Positions 9,723 through 18,074 of a DNA stretch of 64,000 nucleotides are shown one piece after another. The position numbers were made by a program, and so were the translations under genes. The stretch's first letter is position 1; every line of letters begins with the position of its first letter. The notes below the pieces were generated by a model. It saw only the letters and a list, made by a program, of their open reading frames with translations. It was not told the DNA's origin and did no database searches. Origin of the DNA: Bacteroidales bacterium UBA7258 (GTDB lineage Bacteria; Bacteroidota; Bacteroidia; Bacteroidales; UBA932); assembly GCA_002472565.1 (NCBI GenBank), contig DKSK01000009.1:62001-126000 (forward strand), read 5' to 3'.

Positions 9723-11042
9723 TCAGAGGCGGAAGGCGGTGCGGATGAGGTCGACTGAGTCGAGCTTTTCCCAGCCGAAGAACTGGACGAGTTTTTCGAC
9801 GGGTTTGCCGCCGCGGATGAGGGTGAGGGCCTTGGTGTAAGGCTCGCGGCCCATGTGGCCGTAGCTTGCGGTCGGCTCGTAAATAGGATTCTTGAGCTGG
9901 AATTTCTCGATAATGCTCGCCGGCCTGAGGTCGAAGATTTCCGCGACCTTCTCCGCGATGGACGAATCGTCAAGCCCCTTCCTGGCCGTTCCGTAGGTGT
10001 TGACGAAAACGCTGACCGGGCGAGCCACGCCGATGGCGTAGGCAAGCTGGACCAGGCATTCGTCCGCGACTCCGGCTGCGACAAGGTTCTTCGCTATGTA
10101 GCGGGCGGCGTAGGCGGCGCTTCTGTCCACTTTGGAAGGGTCCTTCCCGGAGAAACAGCCGCCACCATGCGCACCCTTCCCGCCGTAGGTGTCCACGATT
10201 ATCTTGCGCCCTGTGAGCCCGGTGTCCCCGGCAGGGCCGCCGATGACGAACTTCCCCGTAGGGTTGACATGAAGGATGAACTTCCCGTCGAAAAGGGAGC
10301 GTAGCCCCTCAGGAAGCTGAGCCACGACCTTCGGAATGAGGATGCCGCGCACGTCTTCCTCGATTTTGTCGTGCATGGCCTCGTCCGCCCTGGCCTGGCC
10401 GAATTGCCTGCAGGCCTCCTCGTAGCTCATCCGGCCGAGAGAAGGTGCCGTGAATTCATCATGCTGGGTGGAGACCACGATGGTGTGGATTCTGACAGGC
10501 TTGTTGTCGGAGTTATATTCTATGGTGTATTGGGCCTTGGCGTCCGGGCGGAGATAAGGCATGAGATTGCTCTCATGCTTGCGAATATCCGCGAGAGTAC
10601 GCATCGTCAGGTGTGAAAGCTCAAGGGCGAGAGGCATATAGTTGGCTGTGTCGCGGCAGGCGTAGCCGAACATCATGCCCTGGTCGCCTGCGCCCTGGTC
10701 GAGGGGATCCTTCCTCTCGACGCCCCTGCCGATGTCTCCGCTTTGCTCATGGATGGCGGAAAGAACTCCGCAGGAGTCTCCGGAAAAATTGTATTCGGCC
10801 TTGGTGTAGCCGATTCTGTTGACCGTGTTGCGGACTACTTTCTGTACGTCCACGTAGGCGTCGTCGCTATGAACCTCGCCCATGACGATGACCTGGCCGG
10901 TGGTGCAGAAAGTTTCTACCGCCACTCTCGCGTTCTCGTCCTGGCGGAGGAACTCGTCGAGGATGGCGTCGCTTATCTGGTCTGAGACCTTGTCAGGATG
11001 GCCTTCAGATACTGATTCAGATGTGAAAAGATAGTTCTTCAT
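9723..11042 (-). CDS. metK: S-adenosylmethionine synthase
   Basis: The enzyme makes S-adenosylmethionine from methionine and ATP in the cytoplasm. The family motifs are clear: GHPDKVSDQISDAILDEF near the N-terminus, GAGDQGMMFGYA, the P-loop-like GGKGAHGGGCFSGKDPSKV, and DRSAAYAARYIAKN. The length from the chosen start is 439 aa. I took the ATG at 11042 (MKNYLFTSESV) because it aligns with the family N-terminus; the extension to 11090 reads through the leader hairpin. The gene is monocistronic and converges with the GH20 gene. Upstream on the same strand lie a good promoter, a possible SAM-sensing leader and a terminator-like hairpin directly before the start codon, so feedback control by its product is likely. 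Confidence 0.97.
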   Translation of the reverse strand: MKNYLFTSESVSEGHPDKVSDQISDAILDEFLRQDENARVAVETFCTTGQVIVMGEVHSDDAYVDVQKVVRNTVNRIGYTKAEYNFSGDSCGVLSAIHEQSGDIGRGVERKDPLDQGAGDQGMMFGYACRDTANYMPLALELSHLTMRTLADIRKHESNLMPYLRPDAKAQYTIEYNSDNKPVRIHTIVVSTQHDEFTAPSLGRMSYEEACRQFGQARADEAMHDKIEEDVRGILIPKVVAQLPEGLRSLFDGKFILHVNPTGKFVIGGPAGDTGLTGRKIIVDTYGGKGAHGGGCFSGKDPSKVDRSAAYAARYIAKNLVAAGVADECLVQLAYAIGVARPVSVFVNTYGTARKGLDDSSIAEKVAEIFDLRPASIIEKFQLKNPIYEPTASYGHMGREPYTKALTLIRGGKPVEKLVQFFGWEKLDSVDLIRTAFRL

Positions 11043-11078
11043 AAAAAACAAATCAAGCCCCACATGACTGCGGAGCTT
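11043..11078 (-). terminator. Terminator-like hairpin in the metK leader
   Basis: On the minus strand AAGCTCC (11078-11072) pairs with GGGGCTT (11061-11055), 7 bp with one G-T pair. GATTTGTTTTTT follows, and the T-run ends exactly at the metK ATG. Such a hairpin before the coding region suggests attenuation, or occlusion of the start, controlled by the upstream leader structure. Confidence 0.5.
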
Positions 11079-11103
11079 CACAAAAAACACAAAACATTGA
11101 TAT

Positions 11104-11163
11104 GAAATTTTTTAGCATTTTTTAGAGAGGTTGCAAGCATCCAAATCTGTCCTCTTAAATTTC
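11104..11163 (-). ncRNA. Candidate SAM-II/SAM-V-like riboswitch in the metK leader
   Basis: Read on the minus strand, the leader starts with GAAATTT, which can pair with AAATTTC at its 3' end. Between them AGAGG (11155-11151) pairs with CCTCT (11130-11126) around a 20-base loop that contains ATTTGG and ends in TTGCAA. After the stem comes GCTAAAAAA. The series AUUU, UUGCAA at the base of the stem, then GCUAAA is what I recall of the core of SAM-II and SAM-V aptamers, which regulate methionine and SAM genes. The predicted transcription start (about 11163) falls on the first base of the structure. The identity is inferred from the gene context and short motifs; a covariance-model search would settle it. 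Confidence 0.45.
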
Positions 11164-11169
11164 AGAATG

Positions 11170-11200
11170 CAAAGTTACTCCAAATTTTCATATCTGCAAT
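11170..11200 (-). promoter_or_regulatory. Promoter of metK (ATTG-N19-TAACTTTG)
   Basis: The minus-strand -7 box TAACTTTG (11177-11170) matches TAnnTTTG exactly, with ATTG as the -33 element at 11200-11197 and a spacing of 19. The leader would be about 120 bases. Confidence 0.7.
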
Positions 11201-11280
11201 AAAACTATGTCTGAAACTTATAAAATATGGTTTTCTGATGTTTAATTGTTTTAATTCTTTTCTACTTACTTAATTTCGAC

Positions 11281-11288
11281 TAACTTTG
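11281..11288 (+). promoter_or_regulatory. Bacteroides-type -7 box (TAACTTTG) for the TonB receptor gene
   Basis: There is an exact TAnnTTTG match, with TTTT about 19 bases upstream. It lies 51 bp before the ATG at 11340, and the predicted start is near 11295. Confidence 0.55.
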
Positions 11289-11292
11289 CTCT

Positions 11293-11323
11293 CGGTCAGG
11301 AAGCATTTCACTCTTCCTGACCG
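11293..11323 (+). promoter_or_regulatory. Perfect 11-bp stem-loop at the 5' end of the receptor mRNA
   Basis: CGGTCAGGAAG (11293-11303) is exactly complementary to 11313-11323 with a 9-base loop. No T-run follows, so it is not a standard terminator. It sits at the predicted transcript start and 16 bp before the start codon, which suggests mRNA stabilisation or translational control. Confidence 0.5.
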
Positions 11324-11339
11324 GATAAAACCATCTTAT

Positions 11340-14300
11340 ATGTCAACGTTTTTCAAGAAAAGTTTGGCAACCTTGATTGCCATCTTCGCCGGAATCTCCG
11401 CCTTTGCGCAGATCACGACATCCAGCCTTGCCGGACGTCTCTCCGATGAGAACGGCGAACCTCTGGCCGGCGCCGCGGTTCTTGCGGTCCATGAGCCGTC
11501 CGGAACTCAGTACGGAACCATGGCCAATAGCGACGGCCGTTATGTAATCAACGGAATGAGAGTCGGCGGCCCTTACAAGGTGACTGTAACCTTCCTCGGC
11601 TATCAGACTCAGGAGTATGAGGGCGTCAGCCTGGAGCTCGGCGAGACCTACAACCTGAATGCGACCATGAAGGAAGAGTCTTCCACTCTCAACGCTTCTG
11701 TCGTAATTGCTTCCGCACCTTCGAAATTCGCAGTCGAAAAGACGGGTGCCGCTACTAACATCAACAATTCCCAGATCACGAACCTTCCTTCCGTTGACAG
11801 AAGCATCACCGACGTAGTGAAGCTTTCCCCTTATGGAGGAAACGGAATGAGCTTCTCAGGCGTTGACGGACGTACCGCCAACTTCACTGTCGACGGAGCC
11901 AATTTCAACAACAACTTCGGCCTTTCTTCCAGCCTCCCTGGCGGCGGCAGCCCTATCTCCATCGATGCCATCCAGGAGGTTCAGGTTGTCATTTCTCCTT
12001 TTGACGTGCGCCAGACCAACTTCATCGGAGGAGGTGTCAACGCCATCACGAAGTCCGGAACCAACACCTTCAAGGGAACCGCCTATGTATATCATCAGAA
12101 CGAGAACATGCGCGGAGACTCCATAGACAGGACTCAGATCAGCGGAGCCCGCGACAAGGACAGGGAGACCACCTACGGCTTCACTCTCGGCGGCCCTGTC
12201 ATCAAGAACAAGCTCTTCTTTTTCGCCAACTACGAGCAGACCAAGATCCCTTCCGTGGCGAACCGCTGGAGGGCTTCAGTCGACGGAGTCAAAGATGCTG
12301 ACAACTATATCTCCCGCACCACCGAAGCCGACCTCAAGAGGGTGTCAGATTTCGTAAAAGAGAAGTACGGCTACAACACCGGCTCCTACACCAGCTTCCC
12401 TTCTGACAAGAGCAACAGAAAGGTTCTCGCCCGCATCGACTGGAACATCAACAATAACAACCATCTTGCGGTTCGTTACAACCATACTCTCAACAAGACT
12501 TGGATAGCTCCTAACGCATCTTCTTCCGATGCCAAGCAGCGTACGGTCTATGCCCGTATGTCCGAGTACTCGATGTCCTACGCCAACTCAATGTATTCCC
12601 AGGAAAACAAGGTGAACTCTTTCTCCGTCGACTTCAACAGCCGTATTTCGGACAAGATTCACAACCAGTTCCTCGCCACCTATTCCAAGCTTGACGATGT
12701 ACGCGGCACCAACTCTTCCGAGTTCCCGTTCATCGACATCCTTGACGGCACCTGGGACGGCACGGCCGGAACTCCGATGCCTTACATTTCTCTCGGATAC
12801 GAGCTCTTCACCTATCATAACGGAGTCCACAACAAGGTCGTAACCGCCAAGGATGACCTCACCTTCTATCTCGGAGACCATAAGGTTTTGGCTGGAGCCT
12901 CCTACGAGTATCAGCTCGCCGACAACACCTATATGAGGAACGGAACGGGCTACTACCGCTACTATTCCGTAGATGACTTCATCAACGGAGCCACCCCAGA
13001 GACTGTCAATATCACCTATGGTTATGACAACATCAACCCTGACAATCCGGCGGCCCGCGTAAGATTCCACAAGGCAGGCATCTATGCTCAGGACGAGTGG
13101 AATATCAACGAGAACTTCAAGCTCACCTATGGTCTGCGTCTCGACGGTCTCTTCTTCGACAACCAGGACCTCGCCACCAACAAGGCCATCTATGACCTTG
13201 ATTACAACGGCAGGCATATCGACACTGGCAAGTGGCCTTCCAGCAAGCTCGCCATTTCCCCGAGAGTCGGCTTCAACTGGGATGTCTTCGGCAACAAGAC
13301 CCTCAAGGTCCGCGGAGGTACCGGCCTCTTCCAGGGCAGGCTTCCTCTCGTATTCTTCACCAACATGCCTACCAATGCCGGAACCGTGCAGTACGCCGGC
13401 AGAATCCAGATCGGCAACGATCTGCTCAAGGAGTTCCAGGGCGGCCTCATCACTTCTGTAAAGGACATGAAAGCGAAGTTCGCTTCTCTCGGCTTCCCTA
13501 CTGAGTATGACCCTGCAAAGGGTACCGTAGGCTCTTATTTCCAGGCTGTAGACAAGGACTTCAAGATGCCTCAGGTTTGGAAGACTTCCATAGCGGTTGA
13601 CTACAACTTCCCTACCTCTTTCCCTATGAACATGACCTTCGAGGCCAACTTCAACAAGAATATCAACGCGGTACGCATCTCCGACTGGAGCCTGAAGCCG
13701 ACCGATGGCTTCGCCAGATTCAACGGCCCTGACAACCGCGCAGTCTATCCTTCCGACTACAAGTACACCTACATCAACTCTAAGGGTGCCGTCTCGGCAA
13801 TGCCTAACGCCTACATCCTTACCAATACCAGCAAGGGTTACGGCGGGTCCGAGAGCATCCAGCTCAACGCGACTCCTCTCAAGGGACTCAGCATCTCCGC
13901 GGCCTACACCCACACCTACAATAAGGAACTCACCGGAATGCCGGGCTCCGACGCCAGCTCAGCCTTCACTTACATCCCTACCACCGAGGGCCCTAACCAG
14001 CCTAAGCTCCACAATTCTCAGTACGTGACCCCTGACCGCGCCTTCGTCAATCTCAACATCGATGACCGCGCCGACAACCACTACAGCCTCTTCTATGAGG
14101 CCTGGAGAGGTGGCTTCAACTACAGCTACATGTACGTTAATGACATGAACGGTGACAGCTACAACTACGACGCCCTCTATATCCCTAAGAGCAAGGACGA
14201 GATCCTCTTCGTTTCCCAGGATGACGCAGACCGCTTCTGGGATTATGTAGAGAATGACCATTATCTGAGCAACCATAAAGGTGAATATGCCGAGGCTTAC

Positions 14301-14630
14301 AGCGTTTACTCTCCATGGGTGCACAGGCTTGACTTCCGCTTCGCCCACGACTTCAAATTCAAAGTTGCCGGCCAGAACAACACGCTCCAGATCAACTTCA
14401 CGATTGCCAACATCCTGAATCTGTTCAACGACACCTGGGGAGTCAGCAAGTACATGAATCCTTCGCTCAACAGCGGCCGTATCCTTAAGTATGAGGGAAC
14501 CAACGCTGACGGCGTGCCTACCTTCTCTACTCCTTCTGCCGTTCAGCCGGGCGTGAAGACTTGGACCTATAACCATAGTCTCGGCCAGTGCTGGTACGCT
14601 CAGATCGGAATCAAGTACATGTTCAACTAG
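11340..14630 (+). CDS. Oar-like TonB-dependent receptor with carboxypeptidase-regulatory-like domain
   Basis: This is an outer-membrane beta-barrel transporter of the Oar/TonB type. The signal peptide is MSTFFKKSLATLIAIFAGISAFAQ. A carboxypeptidase-regulatory-like domain follows at about residues 27-115 (SLAGRLSDENGEPLAGAAV), then a plug-like region (about 120-250, with GGVNAITKSGTNTFKGTAYVY) and a long barrel. It is 1096 aa from the ATG at 11340. The longer reading from 11286 would begin inside the leader hairpin, so I reject it. A chain of OB-fold lipoproteins, nucleases and another receptor follows, starting 17 bp downstream. The substrate is unknown; by context it may handle nucleic-acid or nucleoprotein fragments. 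Confidence 0.9.
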   Translation: MSTFFKKSLATLIAIFAGISAFAQITTSSLAGRLSDENGEPLAGAAVLAVHEPSGTQYGTMANSDGRYVINGMRVGGPYKVTVTFLGYQTQEYEGVSLELGETYNLNATMKEESSTLNASVVIASAPSKFAVEKTGAATNINNSQITNLPSVDRSITDVVKLSPYGGNGMSFSGVDGRTANFTVDGANFNNNFGLSSSLPGGGSPISIDAIQEVQVVISPFDVRQTNFIGGGVNAITKSGTNTFKGTAYVYHQNENMRGDSIDRTQISGARDKDRETTYGFTLGGPVIKNKLFFFANYEQTKIPSVANRWRASVDGVKDADNYISRTTEADLKRVSDFVKEKYGYNTGSYTSFPSDKSNRKVLARIDWNINNNNHLAVRYNHTLNKTWIAPNASSSDAKQRTVYARMSEYSMSYANSMYSQENKVNSFSVDFNSRISDKIHNQFLATYSKLDDVRGTNSSEFPFIDILDGTWDGTAGTPMPYISLGYELFTYHNGVHNKVVTAKDDLTFYLGDHKVLAGASYEYQLADNTYMRNGTGYYRYYSVDDFINGATPETVNITYGYDNINPDNPAARVRFHKAGIYAQDEWNINENFKLTYGLRLDGLFFDNQDLATNKAIYDLDYNGRHIDTGKWPSSKLAISPRVGFNWDVFGNKTLKVRGGTGLFQGRLPLVFFTNMPTNAGTVQYAGRIQIGNDLLKEFQGGLITSVKDMKAKFASLGFPTEYDPAKGTVGSYFQAVDKDFKMPQVWKTSIAVDYNFPTSFPMNMTFEANFNKNINAVRISDWSLKPTDGFARFNGPDNRAVYPSDYKYTYINSKGAVSAMPNAYILTNTSKGYGGSESIQLNATPLKGLSISAAYTHTYNKELTGMPGSDASSAFTYIPTTEGPNQPKLHNSQYVTPDRAFVNLNIDDRADNHYSLFYEAWRGGFNYSYMYVNDMNGDSYNYDALYIPKSKDEILFVSQDDADRFWDYVENDHYLSNHKGEYAEAYSVYSPWVHRLDFRFAHDFKFKVAGQNNTLQINFTIANILNLFNDTWGVSKYMNPSLNSGRILKYEGTNADGVPTFSTPSAVQPGVKTWTYNHSLGQCWYAQIGIKYMFN

Positions 14631-14647
14631 TCTAAACGAAACGAGTT

Positions 14648-16294
14648 ATGAAACTTAGATACATTCTGCTTGCCCTTGCCGCAGGCTTCGGCCTGACAAT
14701 GGTATCGTGCAACGACGGGGATGACTATGAGCTCCTTGACGACCTTAAGGTCTCCAAGTCCATAGTCTCAATCCCTATGGATGGCGGTTCCGACCAGATC
14801 ACCGTCAACGCCAACACTTCCTGGGCTTTCGATGAAAGTTCTATTCCTGACTGGCTCACTCTTTCTTCCCTTTCCGGATCAGAGGGCGAGACTACCGTCA
14901 GCTTCTCCGCAGCGGCCACCAAGGCTGGCCGTAACGCCCAGCTCAAGATCAAGGTCAGCGATACTGAGCAGTACATCAACGTTATCCAGGGCCTCAAGAG
15001 CGCCGAGGCTTCTACCTGCGCTCAGGTAATCGCCGGCGAAGACGGCCGACTCTACAGGGTTACTGCTACCGTCACCAGCATCGTCAGCACCAGCTGGGGC
15101 AACATGTGGCTGAACGATGGCACTGGAGAAGTTTATGTCTATGGTACCCTCGATAAAGAGGGGAAGGAGCAGAACTTCTCCAGCCTGGGAATCGAGGTCG
15201 GAGACGTAGTTACCGTAGAAGGTCCTAAGAAAACCTATAACGGTACCGTCGAACTCGAAAATGTCACAGTGGTCAAGATCGTGAAGTCTCTGCTCAAGGT
15301 TGAACCGAGCGAGCAGAATCTCACCTACGAGGCCGCCGACTTCACCATCAAGGCCTGGGTAAAGTCCGGCAGTAAGTTCTCCTGGTCTGTAGCGGAAGGC
15401 TCCGACTGGCTCCAGGTTAGCTCTACCAAGGAAGTCGCCGATACCGTATTCTTCGATATCCATGTCAGCGAGAATGCTGGCGAGAGCCCTCGTAGCGGCA
15501 AGATTTCCTTCACGGCCGCAGCTGGAAGCCAGACCACCACTCAGAGCCTGAACATCATGCAGGGTGTCAACACGGAGAAGTTCCTCGCCGGAACCATCAG
15601 AAAGCCTTTCACCGTGGCCCAGGCTATAGCCGCTGTCGACAAGGGTCAGACTTCCGATACCTACTATGTTTCCGGAATCATCCGCAAGATTGACAACGTC
15701 AATACTTCATTCGGCAACGCCCAGTATTGGATCGCTGATGATGAAACTTCCGAAGCCCTCTTCGAGGTTTTCCGCGGATTGTATTTCGACAGTGCTAAAT
15801 TCACTGCCGAAGACCAGATTGCCGTAGGCCAGAAAGTCGTGGTGTCCGGTAAGCTCACCAAATACAAAGACACCTATGAGTTCTCCGCCGGCAACAGTCT
15901 CGTCACCATCGACGGCCTCGCGGCCGCTTCCGGAGACGGCACTGCCGAGAACCCTTACAATGTAGCCGCCGTGGTCGGTCTTCTCAAGGCGGGTACCCAG
16001 CCTGCCGAGGCCGTCTACATCAAGGGCTATGTTTCCAGTGATGCCGGCGTTAGCGCCCAGTACGGCAATGCCACCTATTGGATCGCGGATTCCGGCGCCG
16101 ACGCCAAGGTCTTCGAGGTCTTCCGCGGAATGAATTTCGGCGGAGCCAAGTTCACCTCAGCTGACCAGCTCGCCCAGAACGACGAGGTCGTTGTCAGCGG
16201 CATCCTCACCTCCTACACCGACAAGAACGGCAAGACCACTCTTGAAACCAAGGCAGGTGCCGCTCTTGTTTCCCGAAACGGAAAGTCTGAGTAG
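14648..16294 (+). CDS. Lipoprotein with BACON and repeated OB-fold-like domains
   Basis: The lipoprotein signal is FGLTMVSC (Cys21). Along the chain I see BACON-like domain 1 (about 30-112, ending VIQG), an OB-fold-like domain (about 118-210, LYRVTATVTSIVSTSWGNMW), BACON-like domain 2 (about 215-310, ending IMQG), then two similar OB-like domains (about 315-425 and 430-545). The last two share YWIAD, FEVFRG, AKFT, VVVSG and LT-x-Y, so they are a tandem duplication. OB folds of this YhcR/ExeM-associated type usually accompany extracellular nucleases. Two secreted nucleases lie downstream, which supports nucleic-acid binding at the surface. It has no catalytic motif of its own that I can see. 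Confidence 0.75.
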   Translation: MKLRYILLALAAGFGLTMVSCNDGDDYELLDDLKVSKSIVSIPMDGGSDQITVNANTSWAFDESSIPDWLTLSSLSGSEGETTVSFSAAATKAGRNAQLKIKVSDTEQYINVIQGLKSAEASTCAQVIAGEDGRLYRVTATVTSIVSTSWGNMWLNDGTGEVYVYGTLDKEGKEQNFSSLGIEVGDVVTVEGPKKTYNGTVELENVTVVKIVKSLLKVEPSEQNLTYEAADFTIKAWVKSGSKFSWSVAEGSDWLQVSSTKEVADTVFFDIHVSENAGESPRSGKISFTAAAGSQTTTQSLNIMQGVNTEKFLAGTIRKPFTVAQAIAAVDKGQTSDTYYVSGIIRKIDNVNTSFGNAQYWIADDETSEALFEVFRGLYFDSAKFTAEDQIAVGQKVVVSGKLTKYKDTYEFSAGNSLVTIDGLAAASGDGTAENPYNVAAVVGLLKAGTQPAEAVYIKGYVSSDAGVSAQYGNATYWIADSGADAKVFEVFRGMNFGGAKFTSADQLAQNDEVVVSGILTSYTDKNGKTTLETKAGAALVSRNGKSE

Positions 16295-16319
16295 CGTACT
16301 TTTTTACTACGTATATTAT

Positions 16320-16349
16320 AGCGTCGGACAGCGGAAGCTGCCCGACGCT
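16320..16349 (+). terminator. Stem-loop, probable terminator
   Basis: AGCGTCGG (16320-16327) pairs with CCGACGCT (16342-16349), and an inner CAGC/GCTG extends the stem. The following ATTGTCTTTAT is only moderately T-rich. Confidence 0.55.
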
Positions 16350-16403
16350 ATTGTCTTTATGTAATTCTTCTGCTGTTTTTTAGGTTTAAGAATTCAATTT
16401 TAG

Positions 16404-16411
16404 TATTTTTG
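16404..16411 (+). promoter_or_regulatory. -7 box (TATTTTTG) before the second OB-fold lipoprotein
   Basis: There is an exact TAnnTTTG match 35 bp before the ATG, behind the upstream terminator. The -33 element is a T-rich stretch without a clear TTTG. Confidence 0.5.
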
Positions 16412-16445
16412 CAGAATCGAAGCACAATTATTATAACCAAGTAAT

Positions 16446-17990
16446 ATGAAATCTAAGTATTTGTTCATGTCTCTTCTTGCCGCCGCCTGCGTATTCTTTA
16501 CCTCCTGTGGCGGTAGTAATAAGGACGAAGAAAGTCCGGCTCTGACTGTTACCCCTACAGCTTTGACTTTTGAGAAAACAGCCTCAAGCCAGACCATTTC
16601 CGTAACTGCCAACAGGGCTTGGACCGCGACCACCACCTCCGACTGGATCTCCGTAAGCCCGGCGAGCGGAAAGGCATCCGACGATGCCGTTTCTCTTACC
16701 GTATCTGTCCTCGAGAATACAGGCTCCGACAGGGAAGGCACCGTGAGCGTAGTGCTCGGAAGCGGCCTTGTAACGACTACCGTAGCCGTAAAGCAGGCCG
16801 GAGCCACCGGCCCTGTTCCTCAGGGAGACGGTTCTCTTGAGAAGCCTTACAGCCCAGCAGAGGCTTATGCCGTAGCTTCCGCTCTCGCTGCCGACGCAAC
16901 TACCGAAAAGGAAGTTTACGTCAAAGGCAAGATCGTGAAGATCGCAGACAATGGAGAATTCGCTGCCCAGTTCGGCAACGCCACCTTCTATATTTCCGAA
17001 GACGGGACCGAGACCGGCACTCAGTTCTATGTTTACAGGGTTCTCTACCTCGAGAATAAGAAGTGGGTCGAAGGCAATACCCAGATAAAGGTCGGTGACG
17101 AAGTCATCATCTATTCGAAGCTCGTCAATTTCAAGGGCAACACTCCTGAGAACAAGGGTGGTTATATCTATTCTCTGAACGGCAACACCAAGAATGAGAC
17201 TCCTGATGTTCCAGTAGGTGAAATCAAGGATGTGACCGTGGCGGAGTTCAACGCAGCCGCGGAGAGCACCACTCAGTTCTATAGGCTTAAGGGCGTGATC
17301 GCCTCTATCTCCAGCACCACCTATGGCAATCTTACTCTCAAGGATGACAGTGGAGAGGTTTACGTCTACGGTGTGAAGGCAAGCAAAGACGCTTCCAATA
17401 CATCATTCAGCGAGCTTGGCGCCGCAGTCGGCGACACTCTTATCGTTGTCGGCAACAGAGGATCTCACAACGATAAGATTGAAATGATGAACGGCTACTG
17501 CGAGAAGCTCCTTAAGGGCAAGGGCGGTTCAGATGAGCCTGACGACCCTGCCGAAGCGGAGAAATATGCCTCCAACATCTCCTGGACCAATGGCGAAAAT
17601 GCCTATGATGACGGCCTCGCCACGGTAGGCACCGTTAAAAACGTCAAGATCTACAAGATCGGCACTTCAAAGAAGGCCGGTACTGCCACTATCAAAATCC
17701 CTAAGGGGACCAAGAAGGTTTCTTTCTATGGAGTTGCCTGGAAGGGTAATGCCACGACTATCGTCATCAAATACGCCGGAGCCGATGTGTATACCCAGGA
17801 CTTAGCCGCCAACAACGGTGCGACTGGTACTTCTCCTTACACTATCACCATCGCCGAATCTGACCATTACGTATTCGACCTCACTACGGTACTCGGAGCA
17901 AACGGAGCTCCTATGGATCTGGAGGCTACCCTGACTACAAAGACCGGGGCCAAAACCCGCGCCATGTTCTTCGGCATGAAGGCTGAATAA
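16446..17990 (+). CDS. Lipoprotein with BACON and OB-fold-like domains
   Basis: The lipoprotein signal is CVFFTSC (Cys21). A BACON-like domain covers about residues 32-120 (TASSQTISVTANRAWTA, ending AVKQAG). Two OB-like domains follow: about 130-250 (KEVYVKGKIVKIADNGEFAA, FGNATFYISED) and about 258-360 (FYRLKGVIASISSTTYGNLTL, GEVYVYGVKA). A C-terminal beta-rich module (about 375-514) resembles a jelly-roll binding domain. It shares YVYG and FGNA elements with the preceding lipoprotein, so the two are related. Its own promoter and terminator flank it. I infer a surface ligand-binding role, possibly nucleic acid, by context with the nucleases that follow. Confidence 0.72.
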   Translation: MKSKYLFMSLLAAACVFFTSCGGSNKDEESPALTVTPTALTFEKTASSQTISVTANRAWTATTTSDWISVSPASGKASDDAVSLTVSVLENTGSDREGTVSVVLGSGLVTTTVAVKQAGATGPVPQGDGSLEKPYSPAEAYAVASALAADATTEKEVYVKGKIVKIADNGEFAAQFGNATFYISEDGTETGTQFYVYRVLYLENKKWVEGNTQIKVGDEVIIYSKLVNFKGNTPENKGGYIYSLNGNTKNETPDVPVGEIKDVTVAEFNAAAESTTQFYRLKGVIASISSTTYGNLTLKDDSGEVYVYGVKASKDASNTSFSELGAAVGDTLIVVGNRGSHNDKIEMMNGYCEKLLKGKGGSDEPDDPAEAEKYASNISWTNGENAYDDGLATVGTVKNVKIYKIGTSKKAGTATIKIPKGTKKVSFYGVAWKGNATTIVIKYAGADVYTQDLAANNGATGTSPYTITIAESDHYVFDLTTVLGANGAPMDLEATLTTKTGAKTRAMFFGMKAE

Positions 17991-18017
17991 TGGCAGATTG
18001 ATTTTGCTAATGAAGGA

Positions 18018-18044
18018 AGTCCGGCTTCTGCCGGACTCCCTTTG
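18018..18044 (+). terminator. Intrinsic terminator-like hairpin
   Basis: AGTCCGGC (18018-18025), loop TTCT, GCCGGACT (18030-18037), then CCCTTTGTCATTT. It separates the OB-fold lipoprotein from the nuclease operon. Confidence 0.6.
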
Positions 18045-18074
18045 TCATTTAAAATAATAAGAGATTTGAACCCC

